Shown: piece after piece, positions 17,039 through 25,518 of the stretch
How the letters are laid out: the number at the start of each line of letters is the position of its first letter
How positions within the stretch are numbered: position 1 is the stretch's first letter
Assembly (NCBI GenBank): GCA_022826865.1
Contig: JAJDUC010000129.1
Span: 1-35,724 of the forward strand
Direction of reading: 5' to 3'
Length of the DNA stretch: 35,724 nt
Source of the DNA: Anaerolineae bacterium
GTDB taxonomy: Bacteria; Chloroflexota; Anaerolineae; Aggregatilineales; Phototrophicaceae
Notes under the pieces: model-generated
Told to the model about the DNA's origin: nothing
Seen by the model: the letters and a program-made list of their open reading frames with translations, nothing else
The model's database searches: none
Program-made: the position numbers and the translations under genes

Positions 17039-17052
17039 GCGCGAATCTGCGT

Positions 17053-17058
17053 TATAGT
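17053..17058 (+). promoter_or_regulatory. Possible -10 box upstream of the GH4 gene
   Basis: TATAGT (5 of 6) lies 29 bases before the GH4 start in the 48-bp gap after the methyltransferase. No good -35 lies 17 bases upstream, so read-through from upstream is also possible. Confidence 0.25.
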
Positions 17059-17086
17059 TGTAGGAGTTGAATGAGCGAGGGAATGT

Positions 17087-18622
17087 ATGCCATTAAAAAT
17101 CGCAATGATCGGCGCTGGTTCGGTGGGCTTCACCCGACGGCTGATGACAGATTTGCTCACCGTGCCGGAGTTCGCGGATACACATTTCGCGCTGATGGAT
17201 ATATCGGCGCGCAACCTGAACATGGTGGCGCAGTTATGCGAGCGCGACATCAAAGCAAACGGATTGCCGGCGACGATCAGCGCGACGCTGGATCGGCGCG
17301 AGGCGATCGCCGAGGCCGATTATGTCATCTGCATGATCAGGCAGGGCGGTCTTGACGCCTTTCGACTGGATATTGACATTCCCTTGAAGTACGGCGTCGA
17401 TCAATGCGTTGGCGACACGATCTGCGCCGGCGGCATTATGTACGGCCAGCGCACGATCCCCGCGCTTCTGGACATTTGCCGGGACATCCGCGCGGTCGCC
17501 AAGCCGGGCGCGCTCTTCCTCAATTATTCCAATCCCATGGCGATGAACACCTGGGCCTGCAACAAATATGGCGGGGCGCGCGCCATCGGTCTATGCCATG
17601 GCGTGCAGCATGGTCATGAACAGATCGCCGAGTGCATTGAACTTTGGGCGCGGCGCGAAGGGCATATCGGCGCGGACGAGCGCGTGACGCGCGACGATGT
17701 CGATATCATCTGCGCCGGCATCAACCATCAGACCTGGTATGTGCAAGTTCTCTGGCGGGGCATGGATATGACGCCGCGGCTGCTGGAATTGTTCGAGGCG
17801 CACCCGGCCTTCCGCGAAGAGGAAAAGGTGCGGATTGATGTGCTTAGGCGCTTCGGCTATTACTCGACCGAGTCCAACGGGCACTTGAGCGAATATGTGG
17901 CCTGGTACCGCAAGCGCCCGGACGAGATCGCCGATTGGATCAGCCTGAATCGCTGGATCCTGGGCGAGACGGGCGGATACCTTCGTGTCTGCACCGAAGG
18001 CCGCGACTGGTTCGAGACCGATTTTCCAAACTGGCTGGAAGAAGAACCGCCGCGGATCACCAGCGAGGGGCGCAGCCTCGAGCATGGCTCTTATATCATT
18101 GAGGGATTGGAGACCGGGCGCGTCTATCGGGGGCATTTCAACGTGCCGAACCAGGGCTATATCACGAATCTGCCCGATGGCTGCGTGGTCGAGATCCCCG
18201 GTTATGTCGACAAGAACGGCATCAATATGCCGGTAGTGGGCGATTTGCCGTTGGCTTGCGCCGCCACCTGTTCCGCCAGTGTGCGCGTGCAGGAGATGGC
18301 GATGGAAGCGGCGGTGCGCGGCGATGTGACGCTGCTCAAGCAGGCTATGCTGCATGATCCGCTGGTGGGCGCAGTCTGCAACCCGGAAGAAGTCTGGCAG
18401 ATGACCGATGAATTGCTGACCGCGCAGGCCGAGTGGCTGCCGAATTATTCCGCCGAAGCGATTGAAGCGGCGCGGCAGCGTTTGCAAGCGCATGAAGCGA
18501 ATGGTACGCGCGTGCATCTGAGCGCTTCGGCCGGCGCCGCGCGCTTGCATACGAGGACGGTCGAAGAATTGGCCGCCGACAAGCTGGCGCAAGAGACAGC
18601 GCGGACGAGTGACAAAGGGTAG
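17087..18622 (+). CDS. Glycoside hydrolase family 4, probable alpha-galactosidase
   Basis: A 511-residue NAD- and metal-dependent GH4 enzyme that cleaves glycosides by an oxidation-elimination route. Visible features are the dinucleotide fold GAGSVGF at residues 8-14, VGDTICAGGIMYGQRTIP, NYSNPMAMNTWA, the metal Cys in GLCHGVQHGHEQ and the metal His in CAGINHQTWY. The CHGVQH and AGGI stretches resemble the MelA-like alpha-galactosidase group rather than 6-phospho-glucosidases, but alpha-glucosidase or alpha-galacturonidase activity cannot be excluded. The ATG has GAGGGA about 6 bases upstream. No signal peptide is present, as expected for an intracellular enzyme. It is followed by a palindromic repeat and a transporter remnant, then araD and araA. 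Confidence 0.9.
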   Translation: MPLKIAMIGAGSVGFTRRLMTDLLTVPEFADTHFALMDISARNLNMVAQLCERDIKANGLPATISATLDRREAIAEADYVICMIRQGGLDAFRLDIDIPLKYGVDQCVGDTICAGGIMYGQRTIPALLDICRDIRAVAKPGALFLNYSNPMAMNTWACNKYGGARAIGLCHGVQHGHEQIAECIELWARREGHIGADERVTRDDVDIICAGINHQTWYVQVLWRGMDMTPRLLELFEAHPAFREEEKVRIDVLRRFGYYSTESNGHLSEYVAWYRKRPDEIADWISLNRWILGETGGYLRVCTEGRDWFETDFPNWLEEEPPRITSEGRSLEHGSYIIEGLETGRVYRGHFNVPNQGYITNLPDGCVVEIPGYVDKNGINMPVVGDLPLACAATCSASVRVQEMAMEAAVRGDVTLLKQAMLHDPLVGAVCNPEEVWQMTDELLTAQAEWLPNYSAEAIEAARQRLQAHEANGTRVHLSASAGAARLHTRTVEELAADKLAQETARTSDKG

Positions 18623-18640
18623 CAGGCCACAAAATTAGAT

Positions 18641-18666
18641 TGTAGGGGCGTTTCGCTGAAACGCCC
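18641..18666 (+). repeat. Palindromic element TGTAGGGGCG...CGCCC
   Basis: TGTAG leads into GGGCGTTTC (18646-18654), loop GCT and GAAACGCCC (18658-18666), a perfect 9-bp stem just after the GH4 stop. It could act as a terminator or mRNA-stabilising hairpin; no U-run follows. Confidence 0.7.
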
Positions 18667-18691
18667 GCATAAACAAGTGAAATGGTCTTTA

Positions 18692-18817
18692 ATGAACGTT
18701 AGCATCGGCGCCGAGCCGATTCTGGAAGTCAATGACATGAAGACGCGCTTTCCCTTGGCGAATCTCATCGCCCTGCGCCTTGTGGAGCATGCCGGCGCGA
18801 CAAAACGCAATAATTGA
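18692..18817 (+). pseudogene. Remnant of an oligopeptide-type ABC ATPase gene (OppD/DppD N-terminus)
   Basis: A 41-codon frame whose first 21 residues include EPILEVNDMKTRFP, a close match to the start of DppD/OppD ATPases. The frame then departs from the family (LANLIALRLVEHAG) and stops just before araD, with no Walker A or later part. This suggests most of the transporter gene was deleted, leaving its start next to araD. The match is short, so chance cannot be ruled out. Confidence 0.45.
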
Positions 18818-18822
18818 GTCTC

Positions 18823-19476
18823 ATGCTTCTGCCCCGGTTACGCGACGAAGTCTGCCAGCTGCACGCCGAGCTGCCAAAGAACAATCTTGTGGCCTGGACG
18901 AGCGGCAACATCAGCGCTCGCGATCCGGCCACAGGATTGATTGTGATCAAACCCAGCGGCTTGCGCTTTGAAGAGCTTAGCGCGGCCAATATGGTAGTGG
19001 TTGATCTGCATGGCCGCGTCGTCGATGGCGAGTTGGCGCCGTCTTCCGATACCGCGTCGCACTGTTACATCTATCGTCACATGCGGCATGTCAACGGTGT
19101 GGCGCATACGCACTCGCGTTATGCTACCGCCTTCGCTGTGCAAGGCGAGGCGATTCCCTGCCTGACGACCGCGATGGCGGACGAATTCGGCGGCGAGATT
19201 CCCTGTTGCGGATTCGCTTTGATCGGCGGCGAAGAAATCGGCAAGCTGGTAGTTGATGGCCTGACTGGTCATCGCAGCCCGGCGGCGCTGCTGCGGAATC
19301 ATGGCGTGTTCACGATTGGTGAAACGGCCGCGGCCGCGGTCAAAGCGGCGGTGATGACGGAAGACAATGCCGCCATCGTCTGGACGGCTCGTCAATTGGG
19401 ACCGGTCATCCCGATTGCGCAAGAAGACATCGACAGTTTGTACGATCGCTATCAGAATGTCTACGGCCAGAAGTGA
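18823..19476 (+). CDS. araD: L-ribulose-5-phosphate 4-epimerase (class II aldolase family)
   Basis: A 217-residue class II aldolase/adducin protein. It shows TSGNISARDP near the N-terminus (phosphate site), KPSGLRFEEL, PSSDTASHCYIYRH, the metal motif AHTHSRYATAFA, and LLRNHGVFTIG with the third metal His. The DEFGGEIPC stretch matches the ADxFxGxIPC pattern of AraD epimerases better than fuculose-phosphate aldolases. It would convert L-ribulose 5-phosphate to D-xylulose 5-phosphate. An upstream TTG at 18814 is possible, but ATG at 18823 gives the usual family start (MLLPRLRDEVC). Neither has a strong ribosome site. araA lies 275 bp downstream; no araB is in the window. Confidence 0.87.
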   Translation: MLLPRLRDEVCQLHAELPKNNLVAWTSGNISARDPATGLIVIKPSGLRFEELSAANMVVVDLHGRVVDGELAPSSDTASHCYIYRHMRHVNGVAHTHSRYATAFAVQGEAIPCLTTAMADEFGGEIPCCGFALIGGEEIGKLVVDGLTGHRSPAALLRNHGVFTIGETAAAAVKAAVMTEDNAAIVWTARQLGPVIPIAQEDIDSLYDRYQNVYGQK

Positions 19477-19546
19477 AGGCTGGACAAGCAGGGGCGAGGG
19501 TTTAATAGGCAACAGCTTGAAGGATTGGCTCTATGAATCATGGACA

Positions 19547-19571
19547 TGTAGGGGCGAGCCTTGGCTCACCC
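19547..19571 (+). repeat. Palindromic element TGTAGGGGCG...CACCC
   Basis: TGTAG, GGGCGAGCC (19552-19560), TT and GGCTCACCC (19563-19571): identical to the 13761 copy except for one arm mismatch. It lies between araD and araA. Confidence 0.65.
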
Positions 19572-19584
19572 GCCAGTAGAGTAA

Positions 19585-19616
19585 ATTGCTCAATACAGCA
19601 AGGAACGATGAGCAAT
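19585..19616. repeat. 8-bp inverted repeat between araD and araA
   Basis: ATTGCTCA (19585-19592) and TGAGCAAT (19609-19616) are perfect complements 16 bases apart, followed by GTTTCGTTT. It may be a weak terminator after araD or a regulator site for araA; the two are not distinguishable here. Confidence 0.3.
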
Positions 19617-19751
19617 GTTTCGTTTCCCGGAATCCCCAGCGCTGCTCACATTGCTGCTGGATGTTGATGGTCTGGTGGAAGATTGGACCCTTGTCTTTGA
19701 AATGACAACTTGCGCGAGCCCAAGACCACAAGTTACAAAAGGAACGGAAGC

Positions 19752-21248
19752 ATGGCACTGAACAATAGTCAAATCTGGTTTTTGACCGGCAGCCAACACC
19801 TCTACGGTCCCGAAGCGCTTGAGCAAGTCGGCGCGCACTCGCGGGAGATCTCGGCTGCGCTCAGCGGCGCCGCCGCGATTCCCTTGGAAATCGTCTACAA
19901 GCCGGTTCTGACGACCGCCGACGAAATCCAGAGCATCTGCAGCGAGGCCAATACCAGCGCCGATTGCGTCGGCGTAATCGTCTGGATGCATACCTTCTCT
20001 CCAGCGAAGAACTGGATCGCCGGGCTGCTGGCGCTGCAGAAGCCCCTGCTCCATTTGCACACGCAATACAATCGCGATATCCCTTGGTCCGAGATTGACA
20101 TGGACTTCATGAACCTGAACCAGGCCGCCCATGGCGACCGCGAATTCGGTTTCATGCAGAGCCGGCTGCGTATGCGGCGTAAAGTCGTTGTCGGGCATTG
20201 GCGGGATGAAGCCGTGCAGGGTCAGGTGGGCGTCTGGGCGCGGGCGGCGGCGGCCTGGGCGGAAACGCAAGGCTTGAAGGTTGCGCGTTTCGGCGACAAC
20301 ATGCGCTCGGTTGCCGTGACCGAAGGCGACAAGGTGGCGGCGCAAGCGCAATTTGGCTACCAGGTGAATGGCTACGGCGTCGGCGATCTCGTGGAAGTGG
20401 TGAACCAGGCGAGCGACGCCCAAATCGATGCCCTGGTCGCCGAATATGAAGCGACTTACCGCCTGAGCGCTGACCTTCGCAAGGGCGGCGCCCGGCATGC
20501 GTCCATCCGCGAGGCGGCGCGAATCGAGCTCGGTTTGACCCGGTTTCTGGAAGATGGCGGCTTTGGCGCCTTCACCACGACATTTGAAGATCTGCACGGT
20601 TTGGAACAATTGCCCGGTTTGTCGGTCCAGCGCTTGATGGCGGCCGGTTATGGATTCGGCGCGGAAGGCGACTGGAAAACGGCGGCGCTGCTGCGCTCGC
20701 TCAAGGTGATGGCCGAAGGCCTGGAGGGCGGCACGTCCTTCATGGAGGATTACACCTATCATTTCCATCCCGATAATATGGCGGTTCTGGGCGCGCACAT
20801 GCTGGAGGTTTGCCCGAGCATCGCGGCCGGGCAACCGAGCCTGGAGGCGCATCCACTCGGGATAGGCGGCAAAGCCGATCCGGCGCGTCTGGTATTTGAT
20901 ACGCCGCCCGGCGCCGCTATCAACGCTTCGCTTGTGGATCTGGGCGACCGCTTCCGGATGATCGTCAATGCGGTTGATGTAGTCCAGCCGGAAGCGCCCA
21001 CGCCCAAGCTGCCGGTGGCGCGGGCGCTGTGGAAGCCCCAGCCGAATCTGCAGGTTGGCGCGGCCGCCTGGATCTACGCTGGCGGCGCCCATCACACCGT
21101 CTTCAGTCAGGCCCTGCGCGCGGAGCATATCTATGATTTCAGCGAGATGGCCGGCGTCGAATACCTGCAAATCGACCAATCCACGGAGTTGCGCGCTCTC
21201 AAGAATGAACTGCGCTGGAATGACGCGGCCTTCAAGCTGGGCGGGTGA
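19752..21248 (+). CDS. araA: L-arabinose isomerase
   Basis: A 498-residue enzyme converting L-arabinose to L-ribulose. The start [19 protein letters not shown] is the family hallmark, and [23 protein letters not shown] and [15 protein letters not shown] are highly conserved. Glu residues in the central part ([12 protein letters not shown] and [10 protein letters not shown]) and the His pair near YHFHPDN and [10 protein letters not shown] match the manganese and active-site positions. The length is normal. The frame extends to 19710, but ATG at 19752 has AAGGAACGGAAG directly upstream and fits the family. A 596-codon frame on the other strand across this gene is an artefact. Confidence 0.97.
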   Translation: MALNNSQIWFLTGSQHLYGPEALEQVGAHSREISAALSGAAAIPLEIVYKPVLTTADEIQSICSEANTSADCVGVIVWMHTFSPAKNWIAGLLALQKPLLHLHTQYNRDIPWSEIDMDFMNLNQAAHGDREFGFMQSRLRMRRKVVVGHWRDEAVQGQVGVWARAAAAWAETQGLKVARFGDNMRSVAVTEGDKVAAQAQFGYQVNGYGVGDLVEVVNQASDAQIDALVAEYEATYRLSADLRKGGARHASIREAARIELGLTRFLEDGGFGAFTTTFEDLHGLEQLPGLSVQRLMAAGYGFGAEGDWKTAALLRSLKVMAEGLEGGTSFMEDYTYHFHPDNMAVLGAHMLEVCPSIAAGQPSLEAHPLGIGGKADPARLVFDTPPGAAINASLVDLGDRFRMIVNAVDVVQPEAPTPKLPVARALWKPQPNLQVGAAAWIYAGGAHHTVFSQALRAEHIYDFSEMAGVEYLQIDQSTELRALKNELRWNDAAFKLGG

Positions 21249-21312
21249 TGGCTTGCTGGTCGATTTCTTCGCCTTTCTCGGCGCCCGCAGGCACATGCGA
21301 TCTCGCAAATAC

Positions 21313-21342
21313 TTGTCAAAGGGCTTGATTTTGGGATAAAGT
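21313..21342 (+). promoter_or_regulatory. Candidate sigma-70 promoter for the APC-Usp gene
   Basis: TTGTCA (5 of 6) at 21313-21318 and TAAAGT (4 of 6) at 21337-21342 are spaced by 18 bases, giving a leader of about 75 bases. This suggests the permease gene is transcribed independently of araA. Confidence 0.4.
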
Positions 21343-21424
21343 GTGAACTGCAATTGTTCGCCTTTAACTTTAACAAGCAAGCGCCAGATATTTCATATTC
21401 ATTGCAGGATGAGGGGTGAGGACC

Positions 21425-24049
21425 ATGGCAACTGCGACAGATAGCGCGCATCAAGACGTCGGGCTTGTCCGCAATTTAGGTTTGTTTGACATCACCATGA
21501 TCGGTGTCGGCGCGATGATCGGCGCCGGCATCTTCGTTTTGACCGGCATCGCGGCGGGCACAGCCGGGCCGGCGTTGATATTGGCCTTCGCCATGAATGG
21601 CGTCATCACCGTGTTGACGGCGATGGTTTATGCCGAGTTGGGTTCGGCAATACCCGAGGCGGGCGGCGGCTACCTCTGGGTGAAGGAGGGCTTGCCGGGT
21701 CCCAACGGCTTTCTGGCCGGCTGGATGAGTTGGTTCGCGCATGCCGTGGCCGGCAGCTTGTATGGCGTCGGTTTCGGCGGCTTCATTTATGAGTTGTTGC
21801 GAATCCTGTTTCTAGATCCGGCCGCGGTTCATGATGAGCATGCCGGCATTTTCCTGCATGGACCGCTGCACTTGCCTTTCGGCATTGAATTGACCGAAGG
21901 GGACCTGGTGCAAAAGATATTCGCTGTCCTCATCATCTTGCTCTTTCTCTACATCAATTACCGCGGCACCTCGGAAACGGGCGCAGTCGGCAATATCGTG
22001 ACGGTGCTCAAGGTCGTTATTATCGGCATCTTCATCGTCAGCGGATTGTTCGTCATCTTCGGCGAGCCGGCGCGCTTCGAATCCTTCCAGCCCTTTGCGC
22101 CGCGGGATATCATCGGCATTGTCAGCGCGATGGGCCTCACATTCATTGCCTTTGAAGGCTACGAGATCATCGTGCAGGCGGGCGAGGAAGTGCGGGACCC
22201 ACGCAGAAATATCCCGAGGGCCGTCTTTTTGTCCCTGGCGATTGTCGTGCCGATTTATATGCTGGTCGCCTTTGTTGTGATTGGAGCGGTGGACCCGCCG
22301 GAAGGGCGGCTAATCCACGAATGGCTGGGCGATATGGGCGAGATCGGCATCGCAAGAGCCGCCGCGCAATTTATGCCCTTTGGCTTGTTCTTGATCATGG
22401 TCGGCGGTTTACTCTCGACCATGAGCGCCCTGAACGCCACAACCTTTTCGTCGACTCGCGTGTCTTTTGCGATGGGGCGGGACCGGGCGCTGCCCGACAG
22501 TTTCTCCAACGTCAGCGCCAAGACGCGCACGCCGCATATTGCTTTGGGCTGGTCGGGCGTTTTGATCCTTTTTGTCGCGCTGACCTTGCCAATTGAAGAT
22601 GTGGCGGCGTCAGCCGACATCATGTTTATCTTGCTCTTCCTGCAGGTCAACCTGGCGGTGATCACGATCCGCAGCAAATACGGCAAAGACCTGAAATACG
22701 GTTTCTTGCTGCCGTTTTTCCCGATCTTGCCCATGATCGCCATCGGCATGCAATTCCTTCTGGTGCTGTCGCTGTTCGAGGTGTCGATAATCGCCTGGGT
22801 TTACGCGGCATTTTGGATTGGGGCCGGCTTCCTGATTTACTTCTTTTACGCGCGGCCGCGTCAGGAACGGGCGCACCGGACACCGGTGGTGCAGCAGACT
22901 GAACTAATGACGCCGACTCAGGATGCGCCATACCGCGTTCTGGTGCCGGTGGCCAATCCCGATTCGCTTTCGACTTTGCTTCCACCAGCCGTTAATGCCG
23001 CCCGGTTGAACCGAGGCAAGGTCACGCTGCTGCATATTGTCACTGTGCCATCACCGACTCCTCTGTCCTCCGGTTATCGTTATTTGACCGCGAGCGAGGG
23101 CTTGCGCGAACGCGCGATTGCAATGGTGCGCGATGACGATGTCGCGGTGGAATACATCGTCCGGGTAGCGCGTCGGGTGGCGCCCGCCATAATCGATACC
23201 GCCCTGGAGCAGCAGGCCGACCTCGTCGTTGTCGGCTGGCAAGGCGTGAAAACGGCCGAAGGCAGGACCGTGCTCGGCTCCAACATCGACCAGGTTCTGA
23301 GCGAGGTCAACTGTGATGTGATGATGCTGCAGACGGGCGATACCGCGGCGGCGGCGCGCATCTTGCTGCCCATCGCCGAGCCGCGACAGGTCAGTTATTC
23401 CCTGCAATTGATCCAGCTGTTCTCTGAGACTGGCATGACTATGGATCTGCTGCATGTTTTCTCGCCGGAGGCCACATCGGCCGAGCGCGAAAGAATGACG
23501 CGCGCTTTGCAGCGGCAGATAGACGCGATCAAGGTGGAGGGCGGACAAGTCAACTTGCTGACGCGTGTCGAGCCCGACCGCATAGACGCCATCGTGCAGG
23601 CCTCGCGCGAATACGATTACCTGGTTTTGGGCGAAACGCGGGAGACCAAAGTGCGGCAGCGCCTCTTCGGCAATACATCAATGATCATCGCCGATCGCAC
23701 GTCGACGCCTGTGCTGCTGCTGCACCCGGAAACGAGCGATGTGGAATTCGGCTTGCGGCAGGTGGCCAACTATGTGGGCGGGGGTTATGCCTCGGTCGAT
23801 CCGGAATCGCGGCAGCGGCTGGCGGAGCATGGCTACATTGACGATGAAGCGGCGCCAGGCGACGGCAAATTGAAGTCGACGGTCAATCAGCCGATTGTCT
23901 TCGTAATCGGCCTCCTGACGGTCATTTCAGCGGTCATGATGTATGCTGGCGCTGGCGATACCATGACCTGGATTGGGGCGCTGCTTTACTTCGGCAGCTT
24001 GCTGGGCTTTACGTTTGTAGCCGTGCGGGCGGCCAGAAGCACGGCTTAA
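21425..24049 (+). CDS. APC-superfamily amino acid permease with two C-terminal universal stress domains
   Basis: An 874-residue protein. Residues about 15-480 form a 12-TM APC permease (IGVGAMIGAGIFVLTGIA in helix 1, GGGYLWVKEGLPG, FIAFEGYEIIVQAGEEVRDP in helix 6). Residues about 500-640 and 643-775 are two Usp domains: the first reads YRVLVPVANPDS...LVVVGWQG and the second ILLPIAEPRQ...DYLVLGETR. After these, two further hydrophobic segments (about 825-870) end the protein. Permease-Usp fusions are known in bacteria and archaea; the terminal TM pair after Usp is less usual. ATG at 21425 is preferred over GTG at 21416 because GAGGGG then lies 8 bases upstream. It probably imports amino acids under ATP/AMP-linked control. 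Confidence 0.9.
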   Translation: MATATDSAHQDVGLVRNLGLFDITMIGVGAMIGAGIFVLTGIAAGTAGPALILAFAMNGVITVLTAMVYAELGSAIPEAGGGYLWVKEGLPGPNGFLAGWMSWFAHAVAGSLYGVGFGGFIYELLRILFLDPAAVHDEHAGIFLHGPLHLPFGIELTEGDLVQKIFAVLIILLFLYINYRGTSETGAVGNIVTVLKVVIIGIFIVSGLFVIFGEPARFESFQPFAPRDIIGIVSAMGLTFIAFEGYEIIVQAGEEVRDPRRNIPRAVFLSLAIVVPIYMLVAFVVIGAVDPPEGRLIHEWLGDMGEIGIARAAAQFMPFGLFLIMVGGLLSTMSALNATTFSSTRVSFAMGRDRALPDSFSNVSAKTRTPHIALGWSGVLILFVALTLPIEDVAASADIMFILLFLQVNLAVITIRSKYGKDLKYGFLLPFFPILPMIAIGMQFLLVLSLFEVSIIAWVYAAFWIGAGFLIYFFYARPRQERAHRTPVVQQTELMTPTQDAPYRVLVPVANPDSLSTLLPPAVNAARLNRGKVTLLHIVTVPSPTPLSSGYRYLTASEGLRERAIAMVRDDDVAVEYIVRVARRVAPAIIDTALEQQADLVVVGWQGVKTAEGRTVLGSNIDQVLSEVNCDVMMLQTGDTAAAARILLPIAEPRQVSYSLQLIQLFSETGMTMDLLHVFSPEATSAERERMTRALQRQIDAIKVEGGQVNLLTRVEPDRIDAIVQASREYDYLVLGETRETKVRQRLFGNTSMIIADRTSTPVLLLHPETSDVEFGLRQVANYVGGGYASVDPESRQRLAEHGYIDDEAAPGDGKLKSTVNQPIVFVIGLLTVISAVMMYAGAGDTMTWIGALLYFGSLLGFTFVAVRAARSTA

Positions 24050-24070
24050 CTACGCGGTATACTGCGGACC

Positions 24071-24090
24071 GGCCGCGTCTAGGCGCGGCC
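24071..24090. terminator. GC hairpin between convergent genes
   Basis: GGCCGCG-TCTAGG-CGCGGCC has a perfect 7-bp stem just after the APC-Usp stop and across the stop of the cyclase remnant. It is placed well for a bidirectional terminator but has no T-run. Confidence 0.35.
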
Positions 24091-24462
24091 TTCGCGCTCT
24101 GCGACCTGCTGGCGCAGGCGCTCCATGAGGTCGACGCCCATCTGACCGCAAAGGTCGATCATATCGATTGGCGCCCAATTTTCGATCAGATAATCGCCCT
24201 CGCGTTTCCACCAGTCGAAATCGCGCATGGTCATCAGCTTGCCTGTGGCCGGTATGCCAGCGTAATCGCCGTTGTTGTAAGAAAAGGTGAAATCCCAAAC
24301 ACCGCCGCTGGCGTATTTCCCTTCGCCGATGAAACCCATGCCGACTCCGCTGCTCTCGACGTCTAGCTGGCGATCGCCGAAACCGTGCAGCCAATTGCGC
24401 TGGTGGAAGTCCTCAAACTCTTCAAGTGTGAAACAAGCGCCGATGCCGCTGGGTCCGTACCA
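24079..24462 (-). pseudogene. SnoaL-like polyketide/ester cyclase, C-terminal part only
   Basis: An open frame of 127 codons with no start until ATG 24339. Read from 24462 it begins WYGPSGIGACFTLEEFEDFH, then RNWLHGFGDR, GEGKYASGGVW, GIPATGKLMTMRDFDWW and ends in REGRA. The pattern WYGPSGIG...GF..FH and the GKL...DFDWW strand are typical of NTF2-fold ester cyclases. The N-terminal strands and start are missing; the frame is preceded at once by a stop (24463-24465) and then by the glycosyltransferase sequence. The last 86 codons from 24339 could still be translated but would not make the full fold. This looks like a gene whose front was deleted. Confidence 0.7.
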
Positions 24463-25019
24463 TTATAATTCAAGACTATACACCTAACCACCTCGTTCCA
24501 GCCGCCGATCTCTTCCAAAAACTCCCGGCGAATCATCATAGTGCCGCTCAAAATCTGCAATCTCTCGCCATTAAATATGTTGAAAACGATTATCGCATGT
24601 TCCGGCGGACATTTGCGTATCATTGTATGTTTCGTTCGATCGTTTGTACGCCGAACCCACACGCCAACAGCGCCAATTTCAGGCTTCTGTTCCAGAAAGT
24701 CCACCTGTTTCTGCAATCGAGTCGGCAAGCTGACGTCATCCGAATCCATGTACGCTATGTATTCGCCATCGGCAAAGTCATAGCCTCGATTGCGAGCGCC
24801 CGACATGCCGGTATTGCTGTCGAGCAATACCGATTTAATGCGTGAATACCTCTTTTCATAGGTTCTAATGATCTCGACGCTGTCATCGTTCGAACAATCG
24901 TCAACAAGGATTAGCTCGAAATCCTCGAAACTTTGGGCCAGAATGCTATCAATCGCCTCGCCAAGGTATTTCCCGTTGTTGAATGACGTTAGGATGACCG
25001 ACACTTTCGGCGTTTTCAT
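24363..25019 (-). CDS. Family 2 glycosyltransferase, C-terminally truncated (chimeric tail)
   Basis: A GT-A glycosyltransferase: VSVILTSFNNGKYLGEAIDS at residues 6-25, ILVDDCSNDDS, GMSGARNRG and the DxD-type AYMDSDD, then a second-half strand ending EFLEEIGGWNE near residue 177. After GGWNEVV the match stops. The remaining 40 or so residues are read out of frame from the joined cyclase gene, so the normal C-terminal 80-120 residues are absent. The ATG at 25019 has GAGGAA 6-8 bases upstream. The gene is AT-richer than its surroundings, suggesting acquisition from elsewhere. It may be inactive, although the nucleotide-sugar binding half is whole. Confidence 0.75.
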   Translation of the reverse strand: MKTPKVSVILTSFNNGKYLGEAIDSILAQSFEDFELILVDDCSNDDSVEIIRTYEKRYSRIKSVLLDSNTGMSGARNRGYDFADGEYIAYMDSDDVSLPTRLQKQVDFLEQKPEIGAVGVWVRRTNDRTKHTMIRKCPPEHAIIVFNIFNGERLQILSGTMMIRREFLEEIGGWNEVVRCIVLNYNGTDPAASALVSHLKSLRTSTSAIGCTVSAIAS

Positions 25020-25518
25020 AAATTGTTCCTCACGCCCAAGCGCTCAAATCAACTGGTCGGCGGCTGCGACGTACAGACCACTGAAGGTCTTCTAAGCAGC
25101 CTACCGTGGACGAACAATCACGCCATCTCTTGGATATCAATTTCATATCGCGCCGCTGTTGTCTTTGCTGGTCAGGCGGGTCTGGGCCGGCTGCTAGGTC
25201 ATCAGGGCAAAATACCCCCACGCGACGCGCTCTTGTCTGAATGCAAAGCCGCCGCGCCGTGCAATTGACGCTAAACAATTTGTTATTTCTGTGTAGTGGG
25301 GAGGGGTTAGCATACAGTTTGCGTGAAGGACTGTGCGACGGTGATGCTGCGCGACACTCAACTCCATCGTCAAATCACCCGAGGCATGAGACAGAACACC
25401 ACAGAAAATTAGAATGAATGTAACCTGAACGGATACTAATTCGATTTCGTGTTGCCGTCAAGTCTGGCGGATTGTCTGCTAAAATACTTGTATCTCGGCT
25501 TCAGCAAAGGACTTGAAT
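25020..25518. other. 499-bp intergenic region without a convincing gene
   Basis: This gap separates the divergent glycosyltransferase and xylA genes. It is AT-richer than most of the window. Short frames of about 80 codons exist on both strands (25023-25268 and 25030-25278), but neither has a ribosome site or recognisable protein sequence. It contains an 8-bp inverted pair (TTTCTGTG at 25286-25293, CACAGAAA at 25400-25407) and, near its right end, the candidate xylA promoter. Confidence 0.6.
25477..25485 (+). promoter_or_regulatory. Candidate extended -10 promoter for xylA
   Basis: TGCTAAAAT combines the TGn extension with TAAAAT (5 of 6), 34 bases before the xylA ATG. No good -35 hexamer is present at normal spacing. 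Confidence 0.4.

Noticed and set aside
18814..18822. TTG start for araD
   Set aside because: The ATG nine bases later gives the family-typical N-terminus; neither has a strong ribosome site, so homology decides.
19590..21380. A 596-codon frame on the strand opposite araA
   Set aside because: It mirrors the araA reading frame in GC-rich DNA, is rich in His/Arg/Gln/Ala with no recognisable fold, and araA is unmistakable on the plus strand.
25023..25278. Overlapping frames of about 80 codons upstream of the glycosyltransferase
   Set aside because: No ribosome site, no known motif and both strands open equally; treated as intergenic.
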